Shown: one piece after another, positions 35,073 to 45,831 of the stretch | Layout: every line of letters begins with the position of its first letter | Position numbering within the stretch: position 1 is the stretch's first letter | Program-made: the position numbers and the translations under genes | The notes under the pieces: generated by a model | What the model saw: the letters and a program-made list of their open reading frames with translations, nothing else | Database searches by the model: none | Told to the model about the DNA's origin: nothing | From: an uncultured Pseudomonas sp. | GTDB taxonomy: Bacteria > Pseudomonadota > Gammaproteobacteria > Pseudomonadales > Pseudomonadaceae | NCBI RefSeq assembly: GCF_946885955.1 | Contig: NZ_CAMPHI010000018.1 | Coordinates: 30,528 to 94,527 of the forward strand | Direction of reading: 5' to 3' | Length of the DNA stretch: 64,000 bases

Positions 35073-35306
35073 ATGGAAAACCCCATGCATTCGCTACCAT
35101 CGCTGTTCAAACAACTCGGCCTGCCGAACGATCAGGCCGCCATTGACGCCTTTATTGCGGAACATGCCCCGCTGCCGCCCACCTGCCCGCTCGCCGCCGC
35201 CCCCTTCTGGAGCAACGCCCAGGCGGCGTTCCTGCGTGAGGAAATTCTCGAAGACGCCGATTGGGCGGAAGTGGTCGACCAGCTCAACCTGGCGCTGCGC
35301 CGCTGA
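35073..35306 (+). CDS. DUF2789 family protein
   Basis: 77 residues; ribosome site AAGAGGAG eight bases before the ATG. The pattern LPSLFKQLGLPNDQAAIDAFIAEH followed by PFWSNAQAAFLREEILEDADWAEVVDQL is the DUF2789 family. No function is known. Its last 23 bases overlap the 3' end of the convergent metallopeptidase gene. Confidence 0.88.
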   Translation: MENPMHSLPSLFKQLGLPNDQAAIDAFIAEHAPLPPTCPLAAAPFWSNAQAAFLREEILEDADWAEVVDQLNLALRR

Positions 35307-35796
35307 CCGGCAGCTCGCGCCAGGTCAGGTACACGCGCAGGTCGAATTCGACTTGGTGGTAGCCGGGCAGCATGTATTCGCACAGTTTGTAGAACGCCTT
35401 GTTGTGCTCGGCTTCCTTCAGGTGCGCCAGCTCGTGCACCACGATCATCTGCAGAAATGCCGGCGCCGCCTCCCTGAACAGTGAGGCCACGCGGATTTCC
35501 TTTTTCGCCTTGAGCTTGCCGCCCTGTACCCGCGAAATCGCGGTATGCAGGCCCAGGGCGCGATGGGTCAGGTCCAGACGATTGTCGAACAGCACCTTGT
35601 CGATCGCCGGCGCATCGCGCAGGTGTTCCTGCTTGAGGTTCTGGACATAGACATACAAGGCCTTGTCGCTCTGTATAGCGTGGCGCCCCGGATAGCGCTG
35701 ACTCAGGTAATCGCCCAGGCGCTGCTGCGCAATCAATTGACGGATCTGCTCTTGCAGGTTGGCGGGATACGCCTGGAGGTACTTGAGCGGCGTCAT
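35284..35796 (-). CDS. YgjP-like zinc metallopeptidase domain protein
   Basis: 170 residues. VVHELAHLKEAEHNKAFYKLC contains HExxH plus the third His, the YgjP/WLM-like (DUF45) metal site. N-terminal LKYLQAYPANLQEQIRQLI is typical of the Pseudomonas form. Substrate not established. It is convergent and overlapping with the DUF2789 gene. Confidence 0.88.
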   Translation of the reverse strand: MTPLKYLQAYPANLQEQIRQLIAQQRLGDYLSQRYPGRHAIQSDKALYVYVQNLKQEHLRDAPAIDKVLFDNRLDLTHRALGLHTAISRVQGGKLKAKKEIRVASLFREAAPAFLQMIVVHELAHLKEAEHNKAFYKLCEYMLPGYHQVEFDLRVYLTWRELPVSGAAPG

Positions 35797-36365
35797 GGAG
35801 CGGTTTCTGCCTCGTATGTTTTGGTCACCGGCCGGGTTCTCGATGTGAAATTGCCGAGCGGCATGTCTGGCAGTGTACCGAATCCCTCGCTGGACAGTGG
35901 GTAGCCCAATTCACCCAAGGCGCCAGTTTCCATCTGCTTTAAATCCCCTTCTCACGCTACCACTCATCGGATTTCCCCGAAGTTTTCTCTCGCCTTTCTG
36001 CACGCCTCGCCAGGTAAAAACAACAAATAAATGGCGCCAATAAAACATTTACGGCGCATCAACATCGATTTTTCCCCGTTTAGCAAATATGGCGCGACGC
36101 CACCAATTAATGGCGTTTGGCTGGCCAGCGGCATAATCACCAAAATATTGACGCCAACATCTCGTCGAAAACCGCTTACGTATTCGAAAATCCCCCTATA
36201 TAACGGCGCCAGGAGACACCACGACGGTGCGCTCCGCCCATTAACCGACATCGCGCCACCCGCTTCATGTTCGTCTGCCACTGGCTGGATGCCGAGTAAG
36301 GGTTACTGACTCGAGGATGAGATGTGCACCGACTGAAACAGCCGCGCCACACTTTGGAGTCAGTC
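35797..36365. other. 569-bp AT-rich intergenic region before the alginate lyase
   Basis: No credible gene; a 105-codon minus frame here has poor composition. The centre (about 35930-36210) is clearly more AT-rich than the surrounding DNA and carries many TGGCG/CGCCA words. GGCGCCA occurs at 35919, 36033 and 36205, and dyads lie at 36090-36116. TATATAAC (36197-36204) is a possible -10, with only a weak -35 (CTTACG, 36175). Likely the control region of the lyase gene or an old insertion scar. Confidence 0.5.
36090..36116. promoter_or_regulatory. nested TGGCG/CGCCA inverted repeats
   Basis: TGGCG-CGA-CGCCA (36090-36102) is a perfect dyad, and its right arm is also the left arm of ACGCCA-N8-TGGCGT (36097-36116). 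Further half-sites are at 36032 and 36151. Such overlapping dyads suggest a cooperative operator. The regulator is unknown. Confidence 0.4.
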
Positions 36366-37031
36366 ATGATCGACCTCGCCACCTGGAACCTGAGCATCCC
36401 TGTTGGAGTCCCCGCCACCGTCATCGAGACCCCGGTCTTGGCAGGCGGTTTTCAGGACTACTACTTCAAGAATGCGAACGGAACCATCATCTTCTGGGCC
36501 CCGGTCAACGGCACCACCACGGAAAACGCCTCGTACCCCCGCAGCGAACTGCGCGAAACCTATGCCGACGGCAGCCTGCGCAACTGGCTATATCCCGAGG
36601 CGGATAACAGCCTGGGCGCCGCCTTGCGGGTCGACCAGGTACCTTCGACCGGCAAGATCGTCATCGGTCAGATTCATGCGAAAAACAGCACCAGCCCCCT
36701 GCTCAAACTGGAGTACCAGTACAAGGCCTGGCGGGGCGACGGCAACATAGTGGCCAAGGTGCGGATGAACCCCAGCGACGCCAGCGGCCAGGTCATCACC
36801 ATCGCCAGCGGCGTGCCGATGAACCAGCGTTTCACCTACTACATTCACCTGACGCCCAACGGCACGCTGAGCATCACCTCCTACGGCCACAACTGGAACG
36901 CCCGAATCAGCTCCGACTGGGCCGTCAAACCGCTGTATTTCAAGGCCGGCGTCTACACCCAGGACAATACCGGCTATGAAACCGAGGCGGGCCAGGCCAC
37001 TTTCGATCGACTGGAGATCAAGCACCTGTAA
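36366..37031 (+). CDS. polysaccharide lyase family 7 alginate lyase
   Basis: 221 residues from the ATG at 36366, after TTGGAGTC; no signal peptide, like the intracellular-looking PL7 lyase of P. aeruginosa (PA1167). All three PL7 signatures are present: RSELRE, VIGQIHA and YFKAGVYTQ, giving the catalytic Arg, Gln, His and Tyr. It cleaves (poly)mannuronate/guluronate by beta-elimination. No alginate biosynthesis genes are near, so it probably serves alginate turnover, biofilm dispersal, or, if exported by a non-Sec route, use of external alginate. Confidence 0.92.
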   Translation: MIDLATWNLSIPVGVPATVIETPVLAGGFQDYYFKNANGTIIFWAPVNGTTTENASYPRSELRETYADGSLRNWLYPEADNSLGAALRVDQVPSTGKIVIGQIHAKNSTSPLLKLEYQYKAWRGDGNIVAKVRMNPSDASGQVITIASGVPMNQRFTYYIHLTPNGTLSITSYGHNWNARISSDWAVKPLYFKAGVYTQDNTGYETEAGQATFDRLEIKHL

Positions 37032-37050
37032 GCGCCTACCCTGCGCCCAC

Positions 37051-37080
37051 AAAAAAGCCCGCATCGCTGCGGGCTTTTTT
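37051..37080. terminator. bidirectional terminator, lyase/fba
   Basis: AAAAAAGCCCGC-ATCGCT-GCGGGCTTTTTT: a perfect 12-bp stem with A and T tracts, 19 bp after the lyase stop and 13 bp after the fba stop on the other strand. It serves both. Confidence 0.95.
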
Positions 37081-37093
37081 GTGCCTGGCGGCC

Positions 37094-38158
37094 TTAGTTG
37101 ATCTTGGCGGCCAGCTCGCCCTTGGCGTAGCGCTGGAACATGCCTTCCAGGGAGATCGGCTTGATCTTCGAGGCGTTGCCGGCGGTGCCGAAGGCTTCGT
37201 AGCGGGCGATGCACACGTCGCGCATGGCCTTGACCGTTTCGCCGAAGAATTTACGCGGGTCGAACTCGCTCGGGTGCTGCGCCATGAAACGGCGCATGGC
37301 GCCGGTGGAGGCCAGACGCAGGTCGGTGTCGATATTCACTTTGCGCACGCCGTGCTTGATGCCTTCGACGATTTCCTCGACCGGCACGCCGTAGGTTTCC
37401 TTGATGTCGCCACCGAACTCGTTGATGATCGCCAGCCACTCCTGCGGCACCGAGCTGGAGCCGTGCATCACCAGATGGGTGTTGGGGATGCGCTTGTGGA
37501 TTTCCTTGATGCGGTCGATGGCGAGGATGTCGCCGGTTGGCGGCTTGGTGAACTTGTAGGCGCCGTGGCTGGTGCCGATGGCGATGGCCAGCGCATCGAC
37601 CTGGGTGCGCTTGACGAAGTCGGCAGCCTCTTCCGGGTCGGTGAGCATCTGGCTGTGATCGAGCACGCCTTCGGCGCCGACGCCATCTTCTTCACCGGCC
37701 ATACCGGTTTCCAGGCTACCGAGGCAACCCAGCTCACCTTCCACCGACACACCGCAGGCATGGGCGAAGGCCACGGTCTGCTGGGTGACGCGGACGTTGT
37801 AGTCGTAGTCGGCCGGGGTTTTGCCGTCTTCTTTCAGCGAGCCGTCCATCATCACCGAGGAAAAGCCCAGCTGGATCGAGCGCTGGCACACATCGGGGCT
37901 GGTGCCGTGGTCCTGGTGCATGCACACCGGGATATGCGGAAATTCTTCGATGGCGGCAAGAATCAGGTGACGCAGGAAAGGCGCGCCGGCGTATTTGCGC
38001 GCGCCGGCGGAGGCCTGGACGATAACCGGCGAATCGGTCTTGTCGGCGGCTTCCATGATGGCGCGCATCTGCTCGAGGTTGTTGACGTTGAAGGCCGGCA
38101 CGCCGTAGCCGTATTCGGCGGCGTGGTCGAGCATCTGGCGCATGCTGATAAGTGCCAT
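37094..38158 (-). CDS. fba: class II fructose-bisphosphate aldolase
   Basis: 354 residues from the ATG at 38158 ([30 protein letters not shown]); an ATG at 38176 is possible but weaker. [10 protein letters not shown] holds the zinc ligand His residues, [12 protein letters not shown] and [10 protein letters not shown] carry further ligand and phosphate contacts. It cleaves or forms fructose 1,6-bisphosphate; in Pseudomonas it works mainly in gluconeogenesis. It follows pgk and epd, with an MliC-like gene between. Confidence 0.96.
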   Translation of the reverse strand: MALISMRQMLDHAAEYGYGVPAFNVNNLEQMRAIMEAADKTDSPVIVQASAGARKYAGAPFLRHLILAAIEEFPHIPVCMHQDHGTSPDVCQRSIQLGFSSVMMDGSLKEDGKTPADYDYNVRVTQQTVAFAHACGVSVEGELGCLGSLETGMAGEEDGVGAEGVLDHSQMLTDPEEAADFVKRTQVDALAIAIGTSHGAYKFTKPPTGDILAIDRIKEIHKRIPNTHLVMHGSSSVPQEWLAIINEFGGDIKETYGVPVEEIVEGIKHGVRKVNIDTDLRLASTGAMRRFMAQHPSEFDPRKFFGETVKAMRDVCIARYEAFGTAGNASKIKPISLEGMFQRYAKGELAAKIN

Positions 38159-38257
38159 GGTTTTCCTGTCTCCCAATAAGGGTCGTTAATCGTGCAAGCC
38201 TGCCGCAACGGCGGACCCTATTCAAATATTCGGGCAAGCCGTTCGACCCACCCACCA

Positions 38258-38320
38258 CCCCGCGAAGGGGTCAATATATAGCCCGGAGCTAGCCGGGAGA
38301 GTAACCGGGCCTGGCCCGGT
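38258..38320 (-). terminator. hairpin cluster after the MliC-like gene
   Basis: Downstream of the minus-strand MliC-like gene three stems occur in a row: ACCGGGC with GCCCGGT (38304-38320), CCCGG with CCGGG (38282-38297) and CCCC with GGGG (38258-38270). There is no strong T run, so termination would be inefficient or Rho-assisted. It may also form mRNA structure ahead of fba. Confidence 0.35.
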
Positions 38321-38327
38321 CACCGCA

Positions 38328-38642
38328 TCAGGGCGCCTTGCAGCCGCGCCCGATCAAATCATCGTCGGCCGTCCAGTAGACCAACCCGTCCTCACCCCTG
38401 AGGTGCAAGGATAGTCGGCCATCGCTGTACAGCGCGCCGGAACCGGCGGGTTCCTGCTGCAACCGGTGGATCGCCTGATCATTCGCCAAACGCACCTCGA
38501 CCTGATCACGGTCGCCGGCGAAACGCCAGAACACTTCGGCGCCGCTGTCGCAGACCCAGTGCGTCCATTGATCCGGCGCTGCGCGACCGGCACAGCCGGC
38601 CACCAGTATTAGCAGTGCGATGACAATCGTCGCCTTGTGCAT
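38328..38642 (-). CDS. MliC-family lipoprotein (lysozyme-inhibitor-like)
   Basis: 104 residues. A signal peptide ends in a lipobox, LVAGC, so Cys17 is lipidated. The short beta domain begins WTHWVCDSGAEVFWRF and ends YWTADDDLIGRGCKAP; the Cys pair (about 31 and 101) and Trp/Tyr pattern fit the MliC fold (C-type lysozyme inhibitor). It sits between pgk and fba, a position known in Pseudomonas. The inhibition loop Ser/Lys of true MliC is not obvious, so inhibitor activity is uncertain. Confidence 0.8.
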   Translation of the reverse strand: MHKATIVIALLILVAGCAGRAAPDQWTHWVCDSGAEVFWRFAGDRDQVEVRLANDQAIHRLQQEPAGSGALYSDGRLSLHLRGEDGLVYWTADDDLIGRGCKAP

Positions 38643-38743
38643 CGGTTGTCCTCACAGTGTTCCGGCATCCCGGTCTTTCGGTGCCAGTTGAATACTGACC
38701 TACGGCTCGCGCCAAGGTTTTATCGCCCGGCACTTCTTCTTAT

Positions 38744-39907
38744 TTATTGCTTGGCGCGCTGCTCCAGCACTTCGACCGCCGGCAGCACCTTGCCCTCGAC
38801 GAATTCGAGGAAGGCGCCGCCACCGGTGGAGATGTAACCGATCTTCTCGGCCACGCCGTACTTGTCGATAGCCGCCAGGGTGTCGCCGCCGCCGGCGATC
38901 GAGAATGCCGGGCTTTCGGCGATGGCCTGGGCCAGCACCTTGGTGCCATTGCCGAACTGGTCGAACTCGAACACCCCGACCGGACCGTTCCACAGAATGG
39001 TCTTCGAGGATTTCAGCAGCTCGGCGAACTGCGCCGCGGTTTGCGGGCCGATGTCGAGGATCATGTCGTCCGCAGCCACGTCGGCCACCAGCTTGACGGT
39101 GGCGGCGGCGCTTTCGGCGAATTCCTTGGCCACCACCACATCCACCGGCAGCGGCACGCTGACCTTGGCCGCGATGGCTTTGGCGGTGTCGATCAGATCG
39201 GCCTCGTACAGCGACTTGCCGACCGGGAAGCCGGCTGCAGCTAGGAAGGTGTTGGCAATGCCACCGCCGACGATCAGCTGATCGCAGATCTGGCTCAGGC
39301 TGTTGAGCACATCGAGCTTGGTCGACACTTTGGAGCCGGCGACTATCGCCGCCATCGGCTTGGCCGGGTTACCCAGGGCCTTGCCCAGCGCCTCCAGCTC
39401 AGCGGCCAGCAGCGGACCGGCGCAGGCGACTTTGGCGAACTTGGCCACGCCATGGGTGGAACCCTGGGCGCGGTGGGCGGTGCCGAAGGCGTCCATGACG
39501 AACACATCGCACAGCGCGGCGTATTGCCGGGCCAGCTCGTCGGTGTTTTTCTTCTCGCCATTGTTGAAGCGCACGTTCTCCAGCAGCACCAGCTCGCCGG
39601 GCTTGACCTCGACGCCGCCGAGGTAATCCTTGAGCAGCGGCACTTCGCGACCCAATGCCTGGGACAGGTAATCGGCGACCGGCTTGAGACTGTCTTCTTC
39701 GCTGTACTGGCCCTCGGTCGGACGACCGAGGTGCGAGCAAACCATGACCGCAGCACCCTTCTCCAGGGCCAGCTTGATGGTCGGCAGGGAAGCGAGGATG
39801 CGCGCGTCGCTCTTCACCACACCGTCTTTTACCGGCACGTTGAGGTCTTCGCGAATCAATACGCGCTGACCCTGGAGGTCGAGGTCGATCATCTTCAGAA
39901 CGGTCAT
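38744..39907 (-). CDS. pgk: phosphoglycerate kinase
   Basis: 387 residues. [25 protein letters not shown] is the start signature; [25 protein letters not shown] and the [16 protein letters not shown] and [10 protein letters not shown] blocks form the ATP and substrate sites. It transfers phosphate between 1,3-bisphosphoglycerate and ADP. The 3-bp gap to epd indicates one transcript. Confidence 0.97.
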   Translation of the reverse strand: MTVLKMIDLDLQGQRVLIREDLNVPVKDGVVKSDARILASLPTIKLALEKGAAVMVCSHLGRPTEGQYSEEDSLKPVADYLSQALGREVPLLKDYLGGVEVKPGELVLLENVRFNNGEKKNTDELARQYAALCDVFVMDAFGTAHRAQGSTHGVAKFAKVACAGPLLAAELEALGKALGNPAKPMAAIVAGSKVSTKLDVLNSLSQICDQLIVGGGIANTFLAAAGFPVGKSLYEADLIDTAKAIAAKVSVPLPVDVVVAKEFAESAAATVKLVADVAADDMILDIGPQTAAQFAELLKSSKTILWNGPVGVFEFDQFGNGTKVLAQAIAESPAFSIAGGGDTLAAIDKYGVAEKIGYISTGGGAFLEFVEGKVLPAVEVLEQRAKQ

Positions 39908-39910
39908 AGA

Positions 39911-40978
39911 TCAGTCCTTCAAGGGGGCTGGTGGTACGGAATTAGTGGATACAGCAAGAAAGTGTTCAGCGACATCGAGCATGCGGTTGGCGAACCCCCA
40001 CTCGTTGTCGAACCAGGCCAGCAGGTTGACCAGGCGCGGGCCGGAGACCCGGGTCTGGCTGCCATCGACGATCGCCGAGTGCGGGTCATGGTTGAAGTCG
40101 CAACTGGCGTGGGGCAGCTCGGTGTAAGCCAGCAAGCCCCGCAGCGGACCGCTTGCGGCGGCCTCGCGCAACAGCCGATTGACTTCCTCGGCGCTGGTGT
40201 CGCGGGCGGTTTGCAGCGTTATGTCCAGGCAGGAGACGTTCACCGTCGGCACCCGAATGGCTTTGGCCTGAATCCGTCCGCTTAGTTCCGGAAGCAGGCG
40301 CTCGATGCCGCGCGCCAGGCCGGTGGACACCGGAATCACCGATTGGAACGCCGAACGCGTGCGACGTAGATCCTCGTGGTGATAGGCGTCGATCACCGGC
40401 TGGTCGTTCATCGCCGAGTGGATGGTGGTGATGGAGACATACTCCAGGCCAACCGCCTCGTTGAGCAGCTTGAGCAGCGGCACGCCGCAGTTGGTCGTGC
40501 AGGAGGCGTTGGACACCAGCGTTTCCGCACCACTCAGGCAGGCCTGATTGACCCCGAAGACCACGGTGGCATCGATATCCGCCTCGCTGGCCATCGGCTG
40601 GGAGAACAGCACCCGCGGTGCCCCCGCCGCGATGAAACGCTCGGCCTCGGCGCGCGTGGTGTACTGACCGGAACACTCCAGCAATAGATCGATATCCAAC
40701 GCGGCCCAGTCGATAGCTTCCGGAGTGGCCTGGCGCAGAACCTTCACGCAATCGCCATTGATATGCAGGCAATCGCCCTCGACCCGCACCTCGCCGGGAA
40801 AACGCCCGTGGGTGGAGTCGAAGCGGGTCAGGTATTCGATACTGGCCTGATCGGCCAGATCGTTCAGCGCGACTATCTCCAGGCCGGCGCTGGCGCCGCG
40901 CTCATGCAGCGCGCGCAGCACACAGCGACCGATACGGCCGTAACCGTTAAGGGCGATTCGATAGGGACGATTGGGCAT
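39911..40978 (-). CDS. epd: erythrose-4-phosphate dehydrogenase
   Basis: 355 residues, GAPDH-like. The Rossmann N-terminus RIALNGYGRIGRCVLRAL and the catalytic SNASCTTNC are clear. The Epd-type second motif and its place before pgk favour erythrose-4-phosphate dehydrogenase (vitamin B6 pathway) over glycolytic GAPDH; sequence alone does not fully exclude GAPDH activity. It is followed by pgk at 3 bp and preceded by tktA, which supplies erythrose 4-phosphate. Confidence 0.93.
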   Translation of the reverse strand: MPNRPYRIALNGYGRIGRCVLRALHERGASAGLEIVALNDLADQASIEYLTRFDSTHGRFPGEVRVEGDCLHINGDCVKVLRQATPEAIDWAALDIDLLLECSGQYTTRAEAERFIAAGAPRVLFSQPMASEADIDATVVFGVNQACLSGAETLVSNASCTTNCGVPLLKLLNEAVGLEYVSITTIHSAMNDQPVIDAYHHEDLRRTRSAFQSVIPVSTGLARGIERLLPELSGRIQAKAIRVPTVNVSCLDITLQTARDTSAEEVNRLLREAAASGPLRGLLAYTELPHASCDFNHDPHSAIVDGSQTRVSGPRLVNLLAWFDNEWGFANRMLDVAEHFLAVSTNSVPPAPLKD

Positions 40979-41002
40979 AGCGATCTCGAATGGATGGCGA
41001 CC

Positions 41003-41074
41003 GTAGGATGGCGTTGAGCGAAGCGATACCCATCAATCGGCAGCGATGGGTATCGCAAGCTCAACCCATCCTAT
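41003..41074. repeat. dispersed palindrome between tktA and epd
   Basis: GTAGGATGGCGTTGAGC...GCGATACCCATC on the left pairs with GATGGGTATCGC...GCTCAACCCATCCTA on the right. It is the same family as the mshD insert (19417). It ends 4 bp before the tktA stop, so it is transcribed in the tktA 3' UTR. Confidence 0.85.
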
Positions 41075-41078
41075 GGGT

Positions 41079-43076
41079 TCAGGCGTCCAACAACTCGGCG
41101 GCGGTTTCCAGAACATTGTCGACGGTGAAGCCGAAGTGCTCGAACAGCGCCGGCGCAGGGGCCGATTCGCCGAAGCTGGTCATGCCGATGATGCGGCCTT
41201 CGAGACCGACGTATTTGTACCAGTAGTCCGCATGGGAAGCCTCGATGGCGATCCGCGCACCGACCTGCACCGGCAGCACCGACTGCTTGTAGCCGGCATC
41301 CTGCTGATCGAACACGCTGGTCGATGGCATCGACACCACGCGCACCTTACGGCCCTGCTCGCTGAGCTTGTCGTATGCGGCAACCGCAAGGCCGATTTCC
41401 GAGCCGGTGGAGATCAGGATCAGTTCCGGCTCGCCGGCGCAGTCCTTGAGCACATAGGCACCACGGACGATATCGCCCAGCTGCTGGGCATCGCGGCTCT
41501 GGTGCGGCAAGTTCTGGCGGCTGAAGATCAGCGCACTTGGGCCGTCGTTACGCTCGATCGCGTATTTCCAGGCCACCGCCGACTCCACGGCGTCGCACGG
41601 GCGCCAGGTGTCCAGGTTCGGCGTGCCGCGCAGGCTGGCCAGTTGCTCGATCGGCTGGTGGGTCGGGCCGTCTTCGCCAAGGCCGATGGAATCGTGGGTG
41701 AACACATAGAGCACACGCTTTTTCATCAGCGCGGACATGCGCACGGCATTGCGCGCGTATTCCATAAAGATCAGGAAGGTCGCGCCGTAGGGCACGAAAC
41801 CGCCGTGCAGGGCGACGCCGTTCATGATCGCGCTCATGCCGAATTCGCGCACGCCGTAGAACATGTAGTTGCCGGACGCATCCTGCGCAGATACGCCTTG
41901 GCAGCCTTTCCACAGGGTCAGGTTGGAACCGGCCAGGTCGGCGGAGCCACCGAGGAATTCAGGCAGCAGCGGGCCGAAGGCGTTCAGCGCGTTCTGGCTG
42001 GCCTTGCGGCTGGCGATGGTTTCACCCTTCTCGGCGACTTCACGGATATAGGCCGCGGCCTTCTCGGCGAAATCGGCTGGCAGCTCGCCAGCGACGCGAC
42101 GCTTGAACTCGCTGGCCAGCTCGGGATAAGCGGCGGCGTAGGCGGCGAAGCGCTGTTCCCACTCGGCTTCGGCTGCGGCACCGGCTTCCTTGGCGTCCCA
42201 TTCGGCGTAGATATCCGCGGGAATTTCGAAGGGGCCGTGGTTCCAGCCCAGGGCGGCGCGGGTCAGGGCGATTTCATCGTTGCCCAGCGGCGCGCCGTGG
42301 CAATCTTCCTTGCCCTGCTTGTTCGGCGAGCCGAAGCCAATGGTGGTCTTGCAGCAGATCAGGGTCGGCTGCTCGCTTTTGCGCGCGGTGTCGATGGCCA
42401 TCTTGATCTCGTCGGCATCATGACCGTCGACGTTGCGGATGACCTGCCAGCCGTAGGCTTCGAAGCGCTTCGGCGTGTCGTCGGTGAACCAGCCTTCGAC
42501 TTCGCCGTCGATGGAAATGCCGTTGTCGTCGTAAAACGCCACCAGCTTGCCCAGGCCCAGGGTGCCGGCCAGCGAGCAGACTTCATGACTGATGCCTTCC
42601 ATCATGCAGCCGTCGCCGAGGAACACATAGGTGAAGTGGTCGACGATGTTATGGCCTTCGCGGTTGAACTGCGCGCCTAGCACCTTCTCCGCCAGGGCAA
42701 AGCCCACGGCATTGGCAACGCCCTGGCCAAGCGGGCCGGTAGTGGTTTCCACGCCCGGGGTGTAGCCGTATTCCGGGTGGCCCGGGGTGCGGCTGTGCAG
42801 CTGGCGGAATTGCTTGAGGTCTTCTATCCCCAGGTCGTAGCCGGTCAGGTGCAGCAGCGAGTAGATCAGCATCGAGCCGTGACCGTTGGACAACACGAAG
42901 CGGTCGCGGTCGGCGAAGCTCGGGTTGCTCGGGTTGTGCTTGAGGTAGTCGCGCCACAGCACTTCAGCGATGTCCGCCATGCCCATCGGGGCACCCGGAT
43001 GGCCGCTGTTGGCTTTCTGCACGGCATCCATGCTCAGGGCACGAATGGCATTGGCTCGCTCACGACGGCTGGGCAT
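41079..43076 (-). CDS. tktA: transketolase
   Basis: 665 residues. [17 protein letters not shown] is the N-terminal signature; [33 protein letters not shown] is the thiamine-diphosphate/Mg motif, and [19 protein letters not shown] the pyrimidine-domain block. It moves two-carbon units in the pentose phosphate pathway. It lies upstream of epd with a palindrome between. Length is normal. Confidence 0.97.
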   Translation of the reverse strand: MPSRRERANAIRALSMDAVQKANSGHPGAPMGMADIAEVLWRDYLKHNPSNPSFADRDRFVLSNGHGSMLIYSLLHLTGYDLGIEDLKQFRQLHSRTPGHPEYGYTPGVETTTGPLGQGVANAVGFALAEKVLGAQFNREGHNIVDHFTYVFLGDGCMMEGISHEVCSLAGTLGLGKLVAFYDDNGISIDGEVEGWFTDDTPKRFEAYGWQVIRNVDGHDADEIKMAIDTARKSEQPTLICCKTTIGFGSPNKQGKEDCHGAPLGNDEIALTRAALGWNHGPFEIPADIYAEWDAKEAGAAAEAEWEQRFAAYAAAYPELASEFKRRVAGELPADFAEKAAAYIREVAEKGETIASRKASQNALNAFGPLLPEFLGGSADLAGSNLTLWKGCQGVSAQDASGNYMFYGVREFGMSAIMNGVALHGGFVPYGATFLIFMEYARNAVRMSALMKKRVLYVFTHDSIGLGEDGPTHQPIEQLASLRGTPNLDTWRPCDAVESAVAWKYAIERNDGPSALIFSRQNLPHQSRDAQQLGDIVRGAYVLKDCAGEPELILISTGSEIGLAVAAYDKLSEQGRKVRVVSMPSTSVFDQQDAGYKQSVLPVQVGARIAIEASHADYWYKYVGLEGRIIGMTSFGESAPAPALFEHFGFTVDNVLETAAELLDA

Positions 43077-43124
43077 TACTGAATCTCCTACGGGGGCTGC
43101 TTCTAAGACGAAGGGGGCGGAAAA

Positions 43125-43321
43125 CAGGCGGCGTGAAAACTACTGCGCTCGGTTATGCAGCGTTAAAAACAGGCTCGGAAGCCGCTTGCGGCTAACGCGC
43201 TTTAGCGCGACCCCCAAAGGGCGAGCTACAGCGAGTAATGCTCATTTACAACCGTAAACTCCGCTTCCTCGCCTGTTTTTGCCTTGCCTAACCTTCGCTC
43301 GCTACGTTTTCACTCTGCCTC
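43125..43321. mobile_element. MITE-like element, copy 1 (about 197 bp)
   Basis: Terminal inverted repeats: CAGGCGGCGTGAAAAC on the left and GTTTTCACTCTGCCTC on the right, sharing an 8-bp GTGAAAAC core and a related outer part. Inside are CAGGCTCGGAA, TTTACAACCGTAAA and GCCTGTTTTTGCCTTGC, which also occur (complemented) in the copy at 61861-62014. No coding capacity. It lies in the 411-bp gap between the divergent tktA and ArsR-methyltransferase genes. This copy has about 40 bp of extra sequence in its middle. Confidence 0.75.
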
Positions 43322-43487
43322 AAAAGGCGGCATTTTCGCCCACCGACCCCCATTGGGGCAATCACAGATAGTCGCAGAGCCAATGTTTTCTGGCTTTACC
43401 GGGCGGATAAGCCGTCAAAGCCCAATATCAAAACTTTTTGATATTGGTATTGCTGGATGAAAAATGACCGACTAGACTGCTTCGCCT

Positions 43488-44492
43488 ATGAATATGCGCG
43501 CAACCCAACTCCCTTTCGATGCAGCCGATGAGCTGGCCGCCCTGTGCAAGGCCGGCGGCGATCCGTTGCGCCTGAACGTGCTGCGCGCGCTGAGCAACGA
43601 CTCCTTCGGCGTGCTGGAGCTGGCGCAGATCTTCGCCATCGGCCAGTCGGGCATGAGCCATCACCTCAAGGTCCTGGCCCAGGCCGGGCTGGTGGCCACG
43701 CGCCGCGAGGGCAATGCGATTTTTTACCGCCGCGCCCTGGCGCAAGGCGACCAGCTCGGCGGCGCACTGCATGCGGCGCTGCTCGGCGAGGTCGACGCGC
43801 TCGAACTGCCTGCGGATGCGCAACGGCGCATCGCCGAAGTACACGGCCAACGCGCGGCGGCCAGCCAGGACTTCTTCGCCCGTATGGCGGCGAACTTTCA
43901 GGCCCAGCAGGACCTGATCGCCGGCTTGCCGCAATACCGCGACAGCGCCCTGGCCCTGCTCGACTCGCTGGGCTTCGCGGCCGACGCCACGGCCCTCGAA
44001 GTCGGCCCCGGCGATGGCGGCTTCCTGCCCGAGCTGGCACGCCGCTTCGACCGGGTCACCGCCCTGGACAACAGCCCGGCGATGCTCGAGCTGGCGCGTC
44101 TGCGCTGCGAACGCGACGGCCTGGCCAATGTGACGCTGCAACTGGCCGACGCCCTGAGCGACGACTACCCCGCCAGCGACTGCCTGGTGCTGAACATGGT
44201 GCTGCATCACTTCGCCGCGCCCGCCGAAGCCCTGAAACAGCTGGGCCAGCGCCTCAAGCACGGCGGCAGCCTGCTGATCACCGAGTTGTGCAGCCACAAT
44301 CAGAGCTGGGCCCGCGAGGCCTGCGGCGACCTGTGGCTGGGTTTCGAACAGGACGACCTGGCCCGCTGGGCCATGGCCGCCGGGCTATTGCCCGGCGAAA
44401 GTCTATATGTCGGTTTACGCAACGGTTTCCAAATCCAGGTGCGGCATTTCGCCAAGCCCGGGCAACACAACCGCCCAAGTGCCGCTTCATGA
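43488..44492 (+). CDS. ArsR-type HTH fused to SAM-dependent methyltransferase
   Basis: 334 residues. Residues 15-85 are an ArsR winged helix (DPLRLNVLRALSNDSFGVLELAQIFAIGQSGMSHHLKVLAQAGLV); residues about 145-250 are a Rossmann methyltransferase (ALEVGPGDGGFLPELARRFDRVTALDNSPAMLELA). No Cys-based metal site of classical ArsR is seen. The gene lies directly before metK, an arrangement also known in P. aeruginosa, which suggests it monitors SAM or methylation status and perhaps controls metK. That role is inference. Confidence 0.92.
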   Translation: MNMRATQLPFDAADELAALCKAGGDPLRLNVLRALSNDSFGVLELAQIFAIGQSGMSHHLKVLAQAGLVATRREGNAIFYRRALAQGDQLGGALHAALLGEVDALELPADAQRRIAEVHGQRAAASQDFFARMAANFQAQQDLIAGLPQYRDSALALLDSLGFAADATALEVGPGDGGFLPELARRFDRVTALDNSPAMLELARLRCERDGLANVTLQLADALSDDYPASDCLVLNMVLHHFAAPAEALKQLGQRLKHGGSLLITELCSHNQSWAREACGDLWLGFEQDDLARWAMAAGLLPGESLYVGLRNGFQIQVRHFAKPGQHNRPSAAS

Positions 44493-44550
44493 TGAACGTG
44501 AATTGGTGTGCAAGCCCCTCACCCACCGGTCAACACAGGAAAACCGATAG

Positions 44551-45741
<1,191 letters not shown>

Positions 45742-45760
45742 GCACCGCCCTGCACCACCA

Positions 45761-45785
45761 GAAGCCTCGCTCCATGCGGGGCTTC
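45761..45785 (+). terminator. Rho-independent terminator after metK
   Basis: GAAGCCTCGC-TCCAT-GCGGGGCTTC, a 10-bp stem with one G-T pair, followed by TTGTTG. It ends the metK transcript. Confidence 0.85.
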
Positions 45786-45831
45786 TTGTTGTCGGCCTGC
45801 TGCCGTTCCGCCTGTGATCAAGGACTCGACC

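Noticed and set aside
35964..36281. 105-codon minus frame in the AT-rich gap before the alginate lyase
   Set aside because: No ribosome site and an unconvincing sequence; it overlaps the operator-like repeats.
41046..42680. 544-codon plus frame opposite tktA
   Set aside because: Antisense to transketolase, no ribosome site, biased composition.
43077..44550. SAM riboswitch before metK or its regulator
   Set aside because: No SAM-I/II conserved blocks found; the gap contains the MITE-like element only.
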